From assembly GCF_010389155.1 (NCBI RefSeq), contig NC_057767.1, positions 3,331,765-3,395,764 of the forward strand: a stretch of DNA of 64,000 bases. The letters run 5' to 3'. Shown here in pieces: positions 10,315-22,470 of the stretch. The notes under the pieces were generated by a model. The model made no database searches, was not told where the DNA came from, and saw only the letters and a list, made by a program, of their open reading frames with translations. Source of the DNA: Erigeron canadensis. Its lineage: Eukaryota; Streptophyta; Magnoliopsida; Asterales; Asteraceae. Position 1 is the stretch's first letter. Each line of letters begins with the position of its first letter. The position numbers were made by a program, and so were the translations under genes.

Positions 10315-12866
10315 ATGGGGAGGACTAGGAAACCCGCCTGGAGAAATTCAAATGGAGAGGGGTACAAACGAAACAAAATACAAAAAATTACCACCCGAGC
10401 TTCAACATCTAAGGGAAGTCCTCAATCACTTAAGAAGACATCCCTCTTTGTGTCTGATGATGCTGAGAAAAGATTTAATAAGTTTACCAGCAAACGGAAA
10501 CTATTTATGGAAAGAGGTTTCACATGGTCCGAGTCTAGCGCACCTGAGTTTCCCGATACCATTACTCAAGCTATCCGATTTCATAAGTGGGAAAACTTTT
10601 GCCAGCATCCTTCTTCTGCGTGTATTGCTGTAGTTCAAGAATTTTATGCCAATTATGATGCTGATAGACCTGATTCAGTGTTTGTTCGAGGTAAATTAGT
10701 TGATGTAACTGCATCATCTATCAACTCTCTATTCGAACTCACTGATCATCAAGGTACTCTATATGAACTTTCCTCAAAATTACTGCTTTCCACAATGAGC
10801 GACATCCTGGAGAAATTGACTGAACCTGGAACAGTACACACCCGAGCATCAGATGGGACTATTACATTCCCGCGAAAATCTCTCAAGGCGGGCTTGAATA
10901 TCTGGTTTAACTTTGTCCAACACAACCTTCTTCCATCTGCTGATGATACAATAGTTGAAAAAGATAGAGCCATTTTGTTGTATTGTATCTTGGTAGGAAA
11001 ACGGATCAATGTTGGAAAAGTGATAGCAGAACAGATTGGGGTATGTGCTAGCCATAATGATGGCAGTTTGTGGTTCCCTGTTCTCATCACACGATTATGT
11101 AATCGACATAATGTTCCCCTATCCAATCTTGAACCTATCCATCAACCTTATTCTCCTCTTGCTGTGAATCTGAGTAAGCAAACACTGAAGAGTAACCCTA
11201 TTGAGATCGAATCAGATCAGGAAACGACCCAATCATATCATGCCCCTTCAACCCCTGCCAAGCCTTCATCTCTGCCTCACAGTGACTCAGAAGTCGTGCT
11301 GGTGATTAGTATTTTTATTGTTATAAATTATGATAAAAGTTAAATCGATATTATAATTACAATGATCATTGAACTTCTGAATAAAATGATTTAGAAGGTG
11401 TTAAGCATTTTGAGTAACTTTTAGGTGATCATTAACAGATTGGAACCATTCAAGTCATTTATATCTTAAAAACTTTTCGTATATAAAATTAATCCATTTG
11501 ACCCAATAGACACTGAGTATAACTCAAGTTGACCCAATAGACTCTGAATATAACTCAAGTTGACCCATTCAACCAAAAAATTTACTTCAATTGTATGTAG
11601 ACTAACATGTGATGGTAAATCGTTTTAGTTAATGGATGATGATGGCGATGAAGAACTCTTAGACCACAAACTGGAACAGCAGGAGTTGGTTGAAAACGTG
11701 TCTTCTATGTTAGATTGTGTATGTATCTTCCTTCATCTCTTTATATTTCAGAATTGGTTGTACTAAGTTTTTTTAAACAATTTTATGCTATACACTCCTT
11801 TATTTATATTAGAAAGAAATATTTTGGCCCAAAGGGACCAAAGTGAATGAATTTGGGCTCGTGAGTCTTTTGAGATAAATTTGGGTGATATAACATATCC
11901 AAATCGGCTAAATTGAAGGAAGTGCTTTATATTTTGCAGATCAAAATGGGTTGGGTCAGGTTGACCTTTGTAGTTTTCCTAACTCTTATATGACTAAAAT
12001 GTTGAATATGGTTAAAAAGAACCAGACTTTTAAATTGAATCTGTTTAAAATAACAATGCTGGAGAGCCAAGTGTTCAATCCTTTCAAGTTGTAACCCATA
12101 ACATCACAACTGTAATTTGTTTGATTCTTTTTTATGCTACAGCTCACTAATGTAAAAATCTATGAATGCTAACTTTTAAAATTGAATATTGATAGACTGA
12201 TAGTTACGGGATTCATAAGAAGATAGAAAAAGTAACGTGTGGATACGACCAATTTGACCAGTTACGTGACCCACTTATTTTGCCACCTTTGAATTCTGTA
12301 TCCATTTTGTACAGCTGGGACAGGCATCTCCTATAAAGGCTTCATCTCCTGGCATTTGTGTCCATGGCTACAAGGTGCAGAAGAGTAATGTACCGATTCT
12401 TGAAGACATTTTCAAGAAACATGGTGACATTGCTGCTAAATCCATATACACAATAACTTCTATGAGATCTTCTTTCCTTGAGGGTATTTGTGAAGTTGTC
12501 AGGCTAGTTAATACCAATCATGTTGTAGAAAATATGGAAGAAATAGAACATTATGTGTCACAGGCAGAGCAAGCCAAGATTGATGTGTCTTGGCTTCGGG
12601 CTCACTTGGAAGCCTTGCAGAAAACAAAGGATGCTATGGAAAATATAAGTTTGCTTGAAGAAATGAAAGCAAACACTGTTTTAGTTAAACAAGCCGCCCT
12701 AAAGGTTGAGAGGCAGAGATGTGCAGAGCTCTTGGCCGCACAAGAAAGATTTGTAGAGGCAGACAGGTGTGTGAGTGTTCTTCACTTTGTTGAAAAATAT
12801 CTGGGAGACAATCTGGTGAAATCTGAAGCTGAAAAAGCCTTATTGGTAACACAACCAATTCTATAG
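10315..12866 (+). CDS. Gene A: plant-transposon-protein-like domain fused to PEARLI-4 domain
   Basis: Spliced model: exons 10315-11301, 11629-11718 and 12315-12866, all phase 0, 542 aa. Residues about 40-270 resemble the 'putative plant transposon protein' domain common in composite genomes (FVRGKLVDV, an alpha-helical middle, NLLPSADDTIV). Its biochemical role is unknown to me. A Ser/Pro-rich linker ends SDSEVVL. The 30-residue middle exon is acidic and ends SSMLDC. The last exon is the PEARLI-4 domain with PILEDIFKKHGDIAAKS, a coiled-coil-like middle and a final QPIL stop. The family name 'phospholipase-like' is historical; I see no catalytic motif. Donors and acceptors are canonical and the frame is open throughout. 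The acceptor context of the last exon matches genes B, D, E and F. PEARLI-4 proteins are plant-specific and poorly understood, so function is not inferred. Confidence 0.8.
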
Positions 12867-14505
12867 TTAATTAACTTATGTTAGACATATAATTAATAGA
12901 AAGATCGACAGGGTCATGCCTAACCCTTGTTTTGTCATTCTAGAAACATCTTATATTTGGTCTAGTGGTGTGCGGCCTCTTATCTGAAAGACACCTTGAG
13001 TTTTGTTCATATATAGTAATATCTAAATTATTGGAGATCACCTTGTTTTTACATCATTTATAATGTACTTGGGAGTTGGGATTAGCTTGTTCCTACATCA
13101 TTCGTTTTGTATGCGTGCTAAAGATCACAGAGCATGATTCCATATTGTGTTTTACAGGTGGCAAGACGGGTGTGTTGGATTTAGTAAATGGGTCAAAATG
13201 GGTTGGGGTCAAAGCAGATTAGGTCAGGTTGGAACTGAATAGGTATTCACTAAGTACCAAAATCGTTAATAAATTAAGTAGGATTACTAAAACTTTACTT
13301 TTAAAATAAGCTTATTTAATTTTCTAATTAACGAGTGATGAGAGGTTTTAAGCATGTGCCACTATTAGACTTGTTTGACCCGTTCAAATCATTTCTAATA
13401 TAGCCCTTTTCTTACTAAGACGATGCAACTGAATGCAACCCATATGTCGTGTTTCCAATTTGTACTTCCTTAAAGTTTAATAATCTAAACTTGCATTTTG
13501 AAATGGTTGGAAGTTTCTGATTCTTATTCATTGAATCCCTGAGCTACCTGGCTTTCTTTGTAAATTATATGAAGTCACAACCTGCTCTACTCGGTCATTA
13601 CTGTAATGACATATTTCAGCATATTTATGTCTCAGGTTTAGTCACTTAGTGTGTTGTTATATAATTTGATGATTTTATGTGGAGATTCATTAGTTAAAAA
13701 CCACCCCTATGAATTCACATTTTAAGGTGATTCCATGTGCTTACATGAATGATCATTCCTAAATTAGCAAACCCAGTGTATCAACAAAATTTTAGCAATA
13801 AAGAATTTGGTAAAACTTAGCAAACCCAAACTTCTATGGTTTTGTGTTTGTTCTAAGGAGAATTTATGTATGATGTTTAAAGTATTTGCCTTGTGGGATG
13901 TGGCCGGATATCTTACGGCAAGCAGTCTCTCTATCCTCGGGTAGAGGTATGACTGTTTGGATTTCACCTCCCCATACCACATCAAAGATAGTTCAAAATG
14001 AATTACTAGACATGACAATGAACTTAGAGACATAAACATTTTACTTGACAAAAATGCTTTTGACTACATGTATATTAAAAAACCAGTTCACAGTTGCTGG
14101 TACTAAATTTTTTATTTTAATCCCGTATGCAGATAACGTCTATGAAAAGTATCAACTAAACATATTTTAAACAAAACAAAAGAATATCTGAACCTAAATC
14201 TAAATCAAAATCAAATACTCGGTTTCTTTGATCCAGATACACCAAAAAGATACCATAGGTTTGACCAGATAATGAAGTCAACATCTGATCTAGCTCAAAC
14301 ATCATCAATTAACATTCCTATCCAAATACAAAAACCATTCATTCGATGTTGTTACAACAACATAAAGCTAGCTTTGCAAACATCTACTTAGCTTTTACGA
14401 TTAATTTTAATGACTAGAAAGATGCTACATTCTTCCTTTAATTAGTTGAAGCCAGTGAAGGGAAAATTACAACCGCACATTACTTATTAGCCCGAGCAGC
14501 TCCTC
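12867..14505. other. 3' flank of gene A, convergent with the first MYB gene
   Basis: No gene seen. 13190-13760 recurs in diverged form at 17230-17770, and its last 250 bp recur at 18590-18860, marking copies of the downstream flank of a PEARLI-4 gene. Shorter resemblance (TCTACTCG-TTATTCTG block) occurs after genes B and E near 33290 and 57400. Confidence 0.6.
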
Positions 14506-16536
14506 TCACATTTGCAGGCTGGACAGAAGGCTGCCATTCCAACTTGAAGGCCTAGGAGAAAGCACATGAGCCTTGTTAATTGTCCCTATTACCCTTGTGC
14601 TATTACGAACCAAATGATCATCACTCCCTTTTTCTAACCCACTTCTCAGCCAAGCAATGTTAGTTAAGTCCGTTGCTAATGCAGCCAATTCATGGCTTGG
14701 AAAAGATGGCGGCTCAGCATATTCCACGAATTCGAGGCCAGACAGCAATGATTTCTGATCAGCTGACACGTCACAACAACCATGACCGCATCTATGAGGG
14801 ACCAACCGTTCATCTTGAAACAACTTGCACTTGCTTATTATACCATAATCGGGTTTTGAGGAGAATGGCATAGGATTCGTGGGCCCATCTTGGAAGTTAA
14901 ATGCACTAACACGAGCCCTAGGACGAAGAAGGGTGTGTTGCTCATTTTCCACATTGCCAACACTCGTGACATCTACTACTCCTTGATTGATTTTGAAGGA
15001 ATTTACATCTCCACATGATAGGGTTTCTTCTGATGATGCTTTTGATTTATCTAAATTACCCTCCTCCAACCCAAAGATATTGCCCCGTCGGCTAAGTGAT
15101 GAATTCCAATGGTTCTTAATAGCATTATCGGTTCTTCCTGGTAACAGCTTAGCAATCGATGCCCATTTGTTCCCATGAATCGCGTGAGCTGAAGCTATAA
15201 TACGTTCTTCTTCACCTGCCAAAATGTAACAACATATCAAAGTTAAAACAACTACCAGAAAATCATGTTGCCAATTTGCCATGGTATAGGAACTGTGGAA
15301 TCAGAAGAAAAAGAGCCTGTGAACTATGGGCTTCAATAATTAAACAGAGAGGAACAAGGCTACCCCATTACAATTTCCAACAACCCCGCGCTATGCTGCA
15401 GGAGTAAATATTATTCCTAAGCGAAATCCGACGATTTTTTTAGGTGGTTGTCGCAGGTGGTTTAGCAGTGGAGAAAATACCGTGATTTCTTACATTGAAA
15501 TTTCGAAAAATACAAAGTTCAATACAGTATAAAATGTCAATAAGTTAGTTTTATTATAATGGATAATTATCATATAAATACACACCGTTGATATTACTTT
15601 AAAAAAAAATTAAGTAGGCATGCAATGCCGCCTTTCACGGGTTTTAGGTCTCAATACCTCAACGGTATATAAAGAGAGCTTCTAGGTTCCATCTAAAGAT
15701 AGAAAAAGACCTCCAACCGTTTAAGGCATGAGGATAGAACCTTTGACCTCTGTCGCCAGGCTTAACCACTTATCCAACCTTGCTGGTTTTAATACTTTAT
15801 TATGAAGAAAAAAATCATTTATTTATTTTTACAAAGACATTGTTTTTTTGTGAAAGAGAGGTCAATGGTTCAATCCTCACTCTATCATTTAGATAGAAGC
15901 TAGGTAAGGACATCTACAACTGAACCTCCCCAAACACCGTTGAGATATTAACACCCAAAACCCGTGGAAGAGGTGTTACATTTATTTTATTGTTTTTCTT
16001 GTGATATTCATAACTTATTATTAGTGGGATAGAGATATATTAATCTCAGCTGCTGCTAATTAAGTAAGGGGATAACTTGGATGATGTTAACATTATTTTG
16101 GTTGGATGATGTTGCTCTAACAAACCATTAAAATCATGGGGTTTTTTTTGACATGTGTAGAAATTGATTTAAAGTAATGTTAACATCATAAATCATTTTC
16201 CCATTAAGTAATAATAATAAAGTGGAGTAATAAATAATAAATAAATAGAAAAAAAATAAAAGGGAGAAGGAATTAGGGGGACCTACAAGTAAAGGGGATG
16301 CGCATGAGGGAAGGATCGAGCTGATTATACCATCTGAGACGGCAAGATTTACCGCATCTTCCGGGGATACCTCTTGCTAACATGCTCCAATTCCTCGCTC
16401 CGAATTTGCTGACTAACTTACTCAGTTTTCCGTCTTCTTCTTCCGACCACGGCCCTTTCTTACTCTTTTCACCCTTTCCGTCCTCCTCCTCTTCTTCCTC
16501 CTCCTCATGTAATAATTGGATGTTTCCTTTTTCCAT
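14506..16536 (-). CDS. R2R3-MYB transcription factor, copy 1
   Basis: Two exons on the minus strand, 16536-16287 and 15215-14506, phase 1 junction, 319 aa. A run of Glu residues at about 11-18 precedes the R2 repeat (residues about 27-76; tryptophans in [24 protein letters not shown]). R3 begins across the intron ([17 protein letters not shown]) and ends [11 protein letters not shown]. The recognition helix [11 protein letters not shown] is intact. The [15 protein letters not shown] block resembles the MYB25/MYB1-type R2R3 subgroup (subgroup 23); that placement is from memory. Such proteins bind DNA in the nucleus. Oddities: R2 has GRCGKSC where GRSGKSC is usual, and the codon split by the intron gives Cys where copy 2 and the family have Asp (FTDEEE). 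The 1.07-kb intron holds two SINE copies in opposite orientation. Confidence 0.85.
15618..15792 (-). repeat. SINE (family 1) in MYB copy 1 intron
   Basis: The complementary strand reads a B-box-like segment (GGTTCTATCCTCATGCC), the TAGAACCT-GAAG block and the ...CGTGAAAGGCGGCATTG tail shared with the best-preserved member at 37554-37790. Diverged and without a readable target duplication. Confidence 0.7.
15850..15990 (+). repeat. SINE (family 1), 5'-truncated, in MYB copy 1 intron
   Basis: Carries the B-box-like GGTTCAATCCTCAC, the ATTTAGATAGAAGC block and the CACCGTTGAGA...CCCGTGGAAGA tail of family 1. It faces the copy at 15618-15792, forming an inverted pair. Confidence 0.65.
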
Positions 16537-17229
16537 TTCTGCCCTCTTCTCTCCTCTCTGTCTTTATCTGCTTTTACTTTTTTAAGGCCTCTACCCCATC
16601 GGTAAATTAAGTTAACTTTTAGACATTAATGCAAGAATGGTCCTTGTGATTTGTCCATTCTTGCAATGACAGTCCTTTCCTTTAGTTATAGTTTCCTTGC
16701 AAGGTCAGTCCATTTTTTTTAACGATTCCTGTGCTCCTCACACGTGGGATAATATAATTATTAATTTCTTTAATTTGTTTACCATTATCTTCCTCATATC
16801 CATTTCAACTTTTTATCTTCAATATTTTATGTATATACTAGTGATTAAGAATATCAAGTTATAATGAGCACAAATAATCAGAGAAAAGTTTAAATACAAC
16901 TTAATTGTATGTTTACAAAAGCTTAAGAAACGACTTTACTAATTCGAAGATATAAAAGTAAATTGTAAAGAACAGAATTAGATAAAATATCGAAGGAAGT
17001 AAATAAGAAATAATACTTCAAATTCAACACATTGTAATATTTTCAATGTAACCACTTTATTAAGAATGAATCTATACAACGAATAACAGGGTTATTGCAA
17101 AACAAAATAGTCTACACATATCTAAACAACTTACTTCAATGACAAATTACAACCAATAAGTTTCTACTCAAAAGAACTAACTTATACAGACTAAATTGTA
17201 TATAAAAACAATGTTTCTCATGAATGTCA
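16537..17229. other. Upstream region of MYB copy 1
   Basis: 16537-16600 is a CT-rich strand (GA-rich 5' UTR of the MYB gene). 16620-16760 is shared with the region upstream of MYB copy 2 (21785-21955), including TTGCAATGAC/TTGCAAGGTC-type repeats. After about 16756 the two copies part company; the following 1.3 kb is present only here. Confidence 0.55.
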
Positions 17230-17770
17230 CACGTTAAGCTTGAGTCAAAGAAGTTTAGGTCATGTTGGGACTCTTAACCTATAAACACTTTTATGTTCTT
17301 CTAAAGTAAATTCCAAAAACATTGATATTTTAAATAGGATTACTAAAACTATATTATTAAAAATAGCTTATACAATTTTTTAATTAACGAGTGAAGAGAG
17401 ATTTTAAGCATGTGTCGCTCTAAGGCTTGTATGACCCATTCGACTCATTTCTATTATAGACTTTTAGTATTAAGAACATACAACCCATATTGACCCGTTA
17501 AAGTTTGATAATCTAAACTTGCTTTTTGAAATGGTTGACAACTCGTGATTCTTACTTCGTTAAAATCTTGAGCTACCTGGATTTCTTTACGTGAAGTTAT
17601 TGCTGTTGCTACCTGCTCTACACGGTCATTCATGAAATGACACAAATTTCTACATATTTATGTGCCAAGTTTAGTGTATTGTTAGATAAGTTGAAGATTT
17701 TATGTGAGGATTTTTTGGTTAAAAATCCCTAAAAAATTCAGATTTAAGGGGTAATTTCATTTGCTTACAT
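17230..17770 (+). repeat. Orphan copy of a PEARLI-4 gene 3' flank
   Basis: Aligns by eye with 13190-13760 downstream of gene A (shared: AGGATTACTAAAACT, TTAATTAACGAGTGA, TTTTAAGCATGTG, GAGCTACCTGG, CTGCTCTAC-CGGTCATT). No PEARLI-4 coding exon precedes it, so it is probably the residue of a duplicated and deleted unit. Confidence 0.6.
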
Positions 17771-18109
17771 CATTTTAAATTGAGAGCAGGTTTCTCCCAT
17801 TGTGGCTTTCAATTTTCTTTCCTTTCACTAGAAAGTCTCTTAAATCATTTAAAGCTAAAATAAAAATTGATAGATCCCCATTTTTGGTCATTTGCGACAC
17901 TAGTTGCTTATTAAAGACTAAAATTAAAGCATATTTATATTTTTGGTCATTTGTACAGAAAGTAAATGGCCCATCTATAATTATGAAATGAAAAATTGAT
18001 TTCTCAAAAAAAAAAAAATAATAATAATAAAATAAAGCATTTTCATTTATATTTTTTGACTCATAATCTAGCTTTACCAATCATTTTCCATTTTAACACC
18101 TGTAATCAG
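17771..18109. other. AT-rich intergenic DNA
   Basis: Contains a repeated TTTTTGGTCATTTG motif (about 17880 and 17940) and an A-rich tract near 18007. No gene seen. Confidence 0.4.
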
Positions 18110-18592
18110 TATCATCTAATCCATAAATAATACATGTTTTCTTCAACTGTGCTTGTTTGACTCGTTGAACCAAATTAACTAGATGTATTTTCAGTGAGCT
18201 GAACCGAATATTTGCCTTTTAAATTGAGCTCGTTAAACTACTTGAGCATCCAAATAACTTTTTAATAAGCTACATCTCGCCATTCTAAAAAAAAAAAGGT
18301 ACAACTTGATCTAAATAAGTTTGGTATTGGAGGGACACCCCGATACCTGGTATCACATTGATGCCGAGTGCCGACATGTGCAGACCGCACACCTTATGAT
18401 CCGGTAAAACCCCTCCACCAAATAGAGCACACACTTATTTAAATTATTTGCCTCCCACAATTCATGGTTGGTGAGGCGTAAGTACTTATTGACTAATATT
18501 ATTAAGGCATATGATCAAGACTAGCAAATATGATATGACTATCACACATGACTTAAAAATGAAACAAATAATATAATGAAAACGAGTAAGTT
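18110..18592 (+). repeat. Segmental-duplication arm (copy 1)
   Basis: Matches 21980-22470 in the same orientation over nearly its full length (shared landmarks: AACTGTGCTTGTTTGACTCG, GGAGGGACACCCCGAT, TTGCCTCCCACAATTCATGG, TATTGACTAATATTATTAAG). It marks the upstream end of the duplicated MYB unit. Confidence 0.8.
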
Positions 18593-18594
18593 AA

Positions 18595-19771
18595 ATTTCC
18601 GATTCTTATTCATTGAAATCCCCAGGCTACCTGGCTTGCTTTATATGGAGCTAATTACTGTCGCAACCTGCTCTACTCGGTCATTAATGTAATGACATAA
18701 ATTTATTAATTTGCATATATATATGTCTCAGGTCTAGTGTGTTAAGTTATATAATTTGATGATTTTATGTGGAGATTCATTAGTTAAAAACCAACCCTAT
18801 GAATTCAGATTATAAGGTGATTTCATGTGCTTACATGAATAATCGTTCCTAAATTTCTTCCTTCTTGATTAACCACTTTTATCTTTGTTTTGTTAACTGT
18901 TGTGTTTTAATGGTTTATCACGGCCACAGTAATAACTCACAAAAGCAAGAAGTGTTAATTTGCATGTTATTGGTTTTATGTAATAAATAGTATGTAACAA
19001 CATTACCACCCACTTTTAAGCAGATAACGTTAAGTACATAAGGTTGAACTTGAAACCCCAAATCATATAGCACGACATGAGAAAGTCCCTAAACAATAAA
19101 AGTAACGCTATTTGAAATATAGCTTTTTACAAAATAATACTCGTACCATTCTACTCATTACCACGTAAACCCAAGACCACAATTCGTAGCATCATACCAT
19201 AATAATACTCTACAAAATACGTTTTTCAATAGAATGTGACAACCACATCAAAGATAGCTCTAGTTCAAAGTTCAAATTCAACGAATTTCTAGAAATGACA
19301 ATGAGCTTTTAGACATAAACATTTTAGTTGACAAAATGCTGTTGACTACATATATATCAGAGTCTACAGTTGCTGGTTCATAATTTTTACTTCGATCCAG
19401 TATCCAGATAACGTCTATCAAAAGTATCAACCAAACATATCTTAAGCCAATAAAAAAAAAAGACCTGAACCTAAATCAAGATCAAATACTCAGTTTCTTT
19501 GATCCAGATACAACCAAAATATACCATAGGTTTGACCAGGTAATGAAGTCAACATCTGATCTAGCTCAGATATCATCAATTAACGTTTCTGTCCCAAATC
19601 CAAAAATCATTCACCCAATGAGTTACAACAACATTAAAGCTAGCTTTGCAAACATCTACTTAGCTTTTACTATCAATCGTTAATGACTAAAAAGACGCCA
19701 CATTTTTCCTTTAATTAGTTATGGCCAAGGAAAAACCAAAACATTACCCTTGTTAGCCCGAGCAGCTCCTT
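18595..19771. other. Duplicated 3' flank of MYB copy 2
   Basis: 18600-18860 matches 13535-13760, and 19250-19771 matches 13980-14505. Between them about 380 bp differ. No gene seen. The downstream boundary of the tandem duplication lies near 18595. Confidence 0.65.
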
Positions 19772-21700
19772 TCACATGTGCAAGTTGCACAAAAGGCTGC
19801 CATTCCAATTTGAAGGCCTAGAAGAAAGCACATCAGCCTTGTTAAATGTCCCTGTTACCCTTGTGTTATTACCAACCAAATGATCAACACTGCCATTTTC
19901 TAAGCCACTTCTCAGCCAAGCAATGTTACATATGTCCGTTGCTAACGCAGCCAGTTCATGGCTTGGAAAAGATGGCGGGTCAGCATATTCCACGAATTCG
20001 GGACCACTCAGCAATGATATCTGATCAGCTGACAGGTCACAACAACCATGACCGCATCTATGAGGGACTAACCGTTCACCTTGAAGCCACTTGCACTTGC
20101 TTATTATACCATAATCAGGTTTTGGGGAGAATGGCACAGGACTCACAAGCCCATCTTGGAAGTTAAATGCACTAACACCAGCCCTGGGACGAAGAAGGGT
20201 ATGTCGCTCATTTTCCACATTGCCAACACTCGTGACATCTAATACTCCTTGATTGATTTTGAAGGAATTTACATCTCCACATGATAGGGTTTCTTCTGAT
20301 GATGCATTTGATTTATCTAAACTACCCTCCTCCGACCCAAAGAAATTGCCACCCCGTCGGCTAAGTGATGAATTCCAATGGTCCTTAATAGCATTACCAG
20401 TTCTTCCTGGTAACAGCTTTGCAATCGATGCCCATTTGTTCCCATGAATCGCGTGAGCTGAGGCTATAATACGTTCTTCTTCATCTGCCAAAATGTAACA
20501 ACATATCTAAGTTAAACAACTACCAGAAAATCAGATTGCCAATTTGCCATGGCATAGGAACTGTGAAATCAGAAGAAAAAGAGCCTGTGAGAGGAACAAG
20601 GCAAGCCCATAATAATTTCCAACTACCCCGGGCTCGCGGCAAGAGTAGATATTATTCCTAAGCGAAATCCGACAATTTTTTTATGTGGTTGTCGCAGGTG
20701 GTTTAGCAGGGGAGAAAATACCTCGATTTATTACATAGAACTTTCCGAAAATACAAACTTCAATACTGTAAAATATTCATGAGTTAGTTCAAATATAACG
20801 GATAACTTATCATATAAGTACACCATTGATAATACTTTAAAAGAAGCAAGTAAGTAAGCATCCAATGCCGTCTTCCACGGGTTTGGGTTCCAATACCTCG
20901 ACGGTGTATGGGGAAGTTTAAGATGTTCACGGTCTTACCACGACGGTGTCAAATAGACTGTTTCAGGTTCTATCTAAAGATAGAAAAAGACCTCCAGCCG
21001 TGCAAGGCACGAGGATAAAACCCTTGACCTCTGTCTCCAAATTTATTTCATTTTTTTAACAAAGACATTTTTTTTGTGAGACACAAGTCAATGGTTTCAA
21101 TCCTCACCCCATTCAAATGCCAAAGGTCCTATTCTATCATTTAAATAGAACCTGTAGCAGCCTCTCAACCTAGGTAGATTTAAAACTGTTTACATCTCAA
21201 CCTTCCCCATCTCAACCTTCCCCATACACCGTCGAGATAGTTGGACCCAAAATCCGTGGAAGACAAGATTGGGTGTTACATTTATTTTATTGTTATTTGT
21301 GATATTCATAACTTAATATTATTGTATGGTACGGAGTTTATAAGAATGACAAATGTTGCATAAATAAATTCGTAAATGAAAGTGATAAATATTAATCTCA
21401 GCTGGTGCTGCTAATAATAATAATAAAGTGATAAATAAATAAATAAATAAAAGAAAGTAAATTAAGAAGGAGACCAGTAAAGGGGATGCGCATAAGGGAA
21501 GGATCGAGGCGATTACACCATCTGAGACGACAAGATTTACCGGATCTGCCGGGGATAAATGTTGTAAAAAAGCTCCAATTCCTCGCTCCGAACTTGCTGA
21601 CTAAATCACTAAGTATCCCGTCTTCTTCTTCCGACCACGGCCCAATCCCACTCTTCGCATTTTCCTCCTCTTGTAATAATTGGATGTTTCCTTTTTCCAT
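19772..21700 (-). CDS. R2R3-MYB transcription factor, copy 2 (altered DNA-binding helices)
   Basis: Minus-strand exons 21700-21475 and 20484-19772, phase 1, 312 aa. Same architecture as copy 1 with a shorter Glu run. The intron-split codon gives the expected Asp (FTDEEERII). Two conserved segments have changed: R2 helix 3 reads [14 protein letters not shown] where copy 1 and the family have NWS..ARGIPGRSG, and the R3 recognition helix reads [11 protein letters not shown] in place of [11 protein letters not shown]. The Asn in the latter contacts DNA bases in MYB structures generally, so binding may be weakened or retargeted. The donor (GTCTCC) is weaker than in copy 1. The reading frame is open, so this is either a diverging paralog or an early pseudogene. 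The intron carries the same inverted SINE pair as copy 1. Confidence 0.8.
20860..21040 (-). repeat. SINE (family 1) in MYB copy 2 intron
   Basis: Orthologous in position to 15618-15792 and more complete (contains the GACGGTGTATGG and TCTTACCACG blocks). It was therefore present before the MYB duplication. Confidence 0.7.
21075..21290 (+). repeat. SINE (family 1) in MYB copy 2 intron, with short internal duplication
   Basis: Counterpart of 15850-15990. It contains a direct internal duplication of CATCTCAACCTTCCC near 21195-21225 and the tail CACCGTCGAGA...CCGTGGAAGAC. Confidence 0.65.
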
Positions 21701-21979
21701 TTCTGCCCTCTCCTCTTCTCCTCTTTAACTTTATCTACTTTTTACTTTTTAACGCCTCTCCTCCCATGGGGGTTAATTAAGTTAACTTTTAGAGCTAATG
21801 CAAGAATGGTCCTTGTGCTTTGTCAATTCTTGCAATGGCGGTCCCTTCTTTGAGTTATAGATTCGTTGCAAGCTCAGTCCATTTTAATATTTCGTCTATT
21901 ATCCTCTGTTAAATGGGTCGATCATGTGCTCCTCACATGAGGGATAATAGTTTGTCTTTCATGTTTTTTTGTTTATTTC

Positions 21980-22470
21980 TTGATACCAGATATAATACAT
22001 GTTTTTTTCAACTGTGCTTGTTTGACTCGTTTAACCGAATTAAGTAGGTATATTTTCCATGAGCTTTACCGAATATTTGCTTTTTAAACTGAGCTCATGA
22101 AATTACTTGAGCATCCAAATAACTTTTAAATGAGCTACAACTCGTCGTTCTAAAATAAAGAAAAAAAGCTACAACTTAGATCTAAAAAAGTTTGGTATAG
22201 GAGGGACACCCCGATTCCTGGTATCACATTGATGTCGAGTGCTGACATTCGCAGGCCGTACATCTCATGACACGGTAAAACCACTCCACCAAAATAAGCA
22301 CACGCTTATCTAGATTATTTGCCTCCCACAATTCATGGTTGATAAGGCGTGAGTACTTATTGACTAATATTATTAAGGCATATAATTAAGACCAACAAAT
22401 TTGATATGACTATCACACGTGACTTAAAAATCAAATAAGTAATATAATGAAATGACGAGTAAGTTAAGTT
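21980..22470 (+). repeat. Segmental-duplication arm (copy 2)
   Basis: Partner of 18110-18592 in direct orientation. With the MYB genes, the paired flanks define unit 1 (about 13.5-18.59 kb) and unit 2 (about 18.6-22.47 kb). Unit 1 is longer because of the extra 16756-18100 segment. Confidence 0.8.

Noticed and set aside
12375..12866. PEARLI-4 exon as an active phospholipase
   Set aside because: The family name is historical. I see no GXSXG, GDSL or HKD motif in any of the six copies, so no enzyme activity is claimed.
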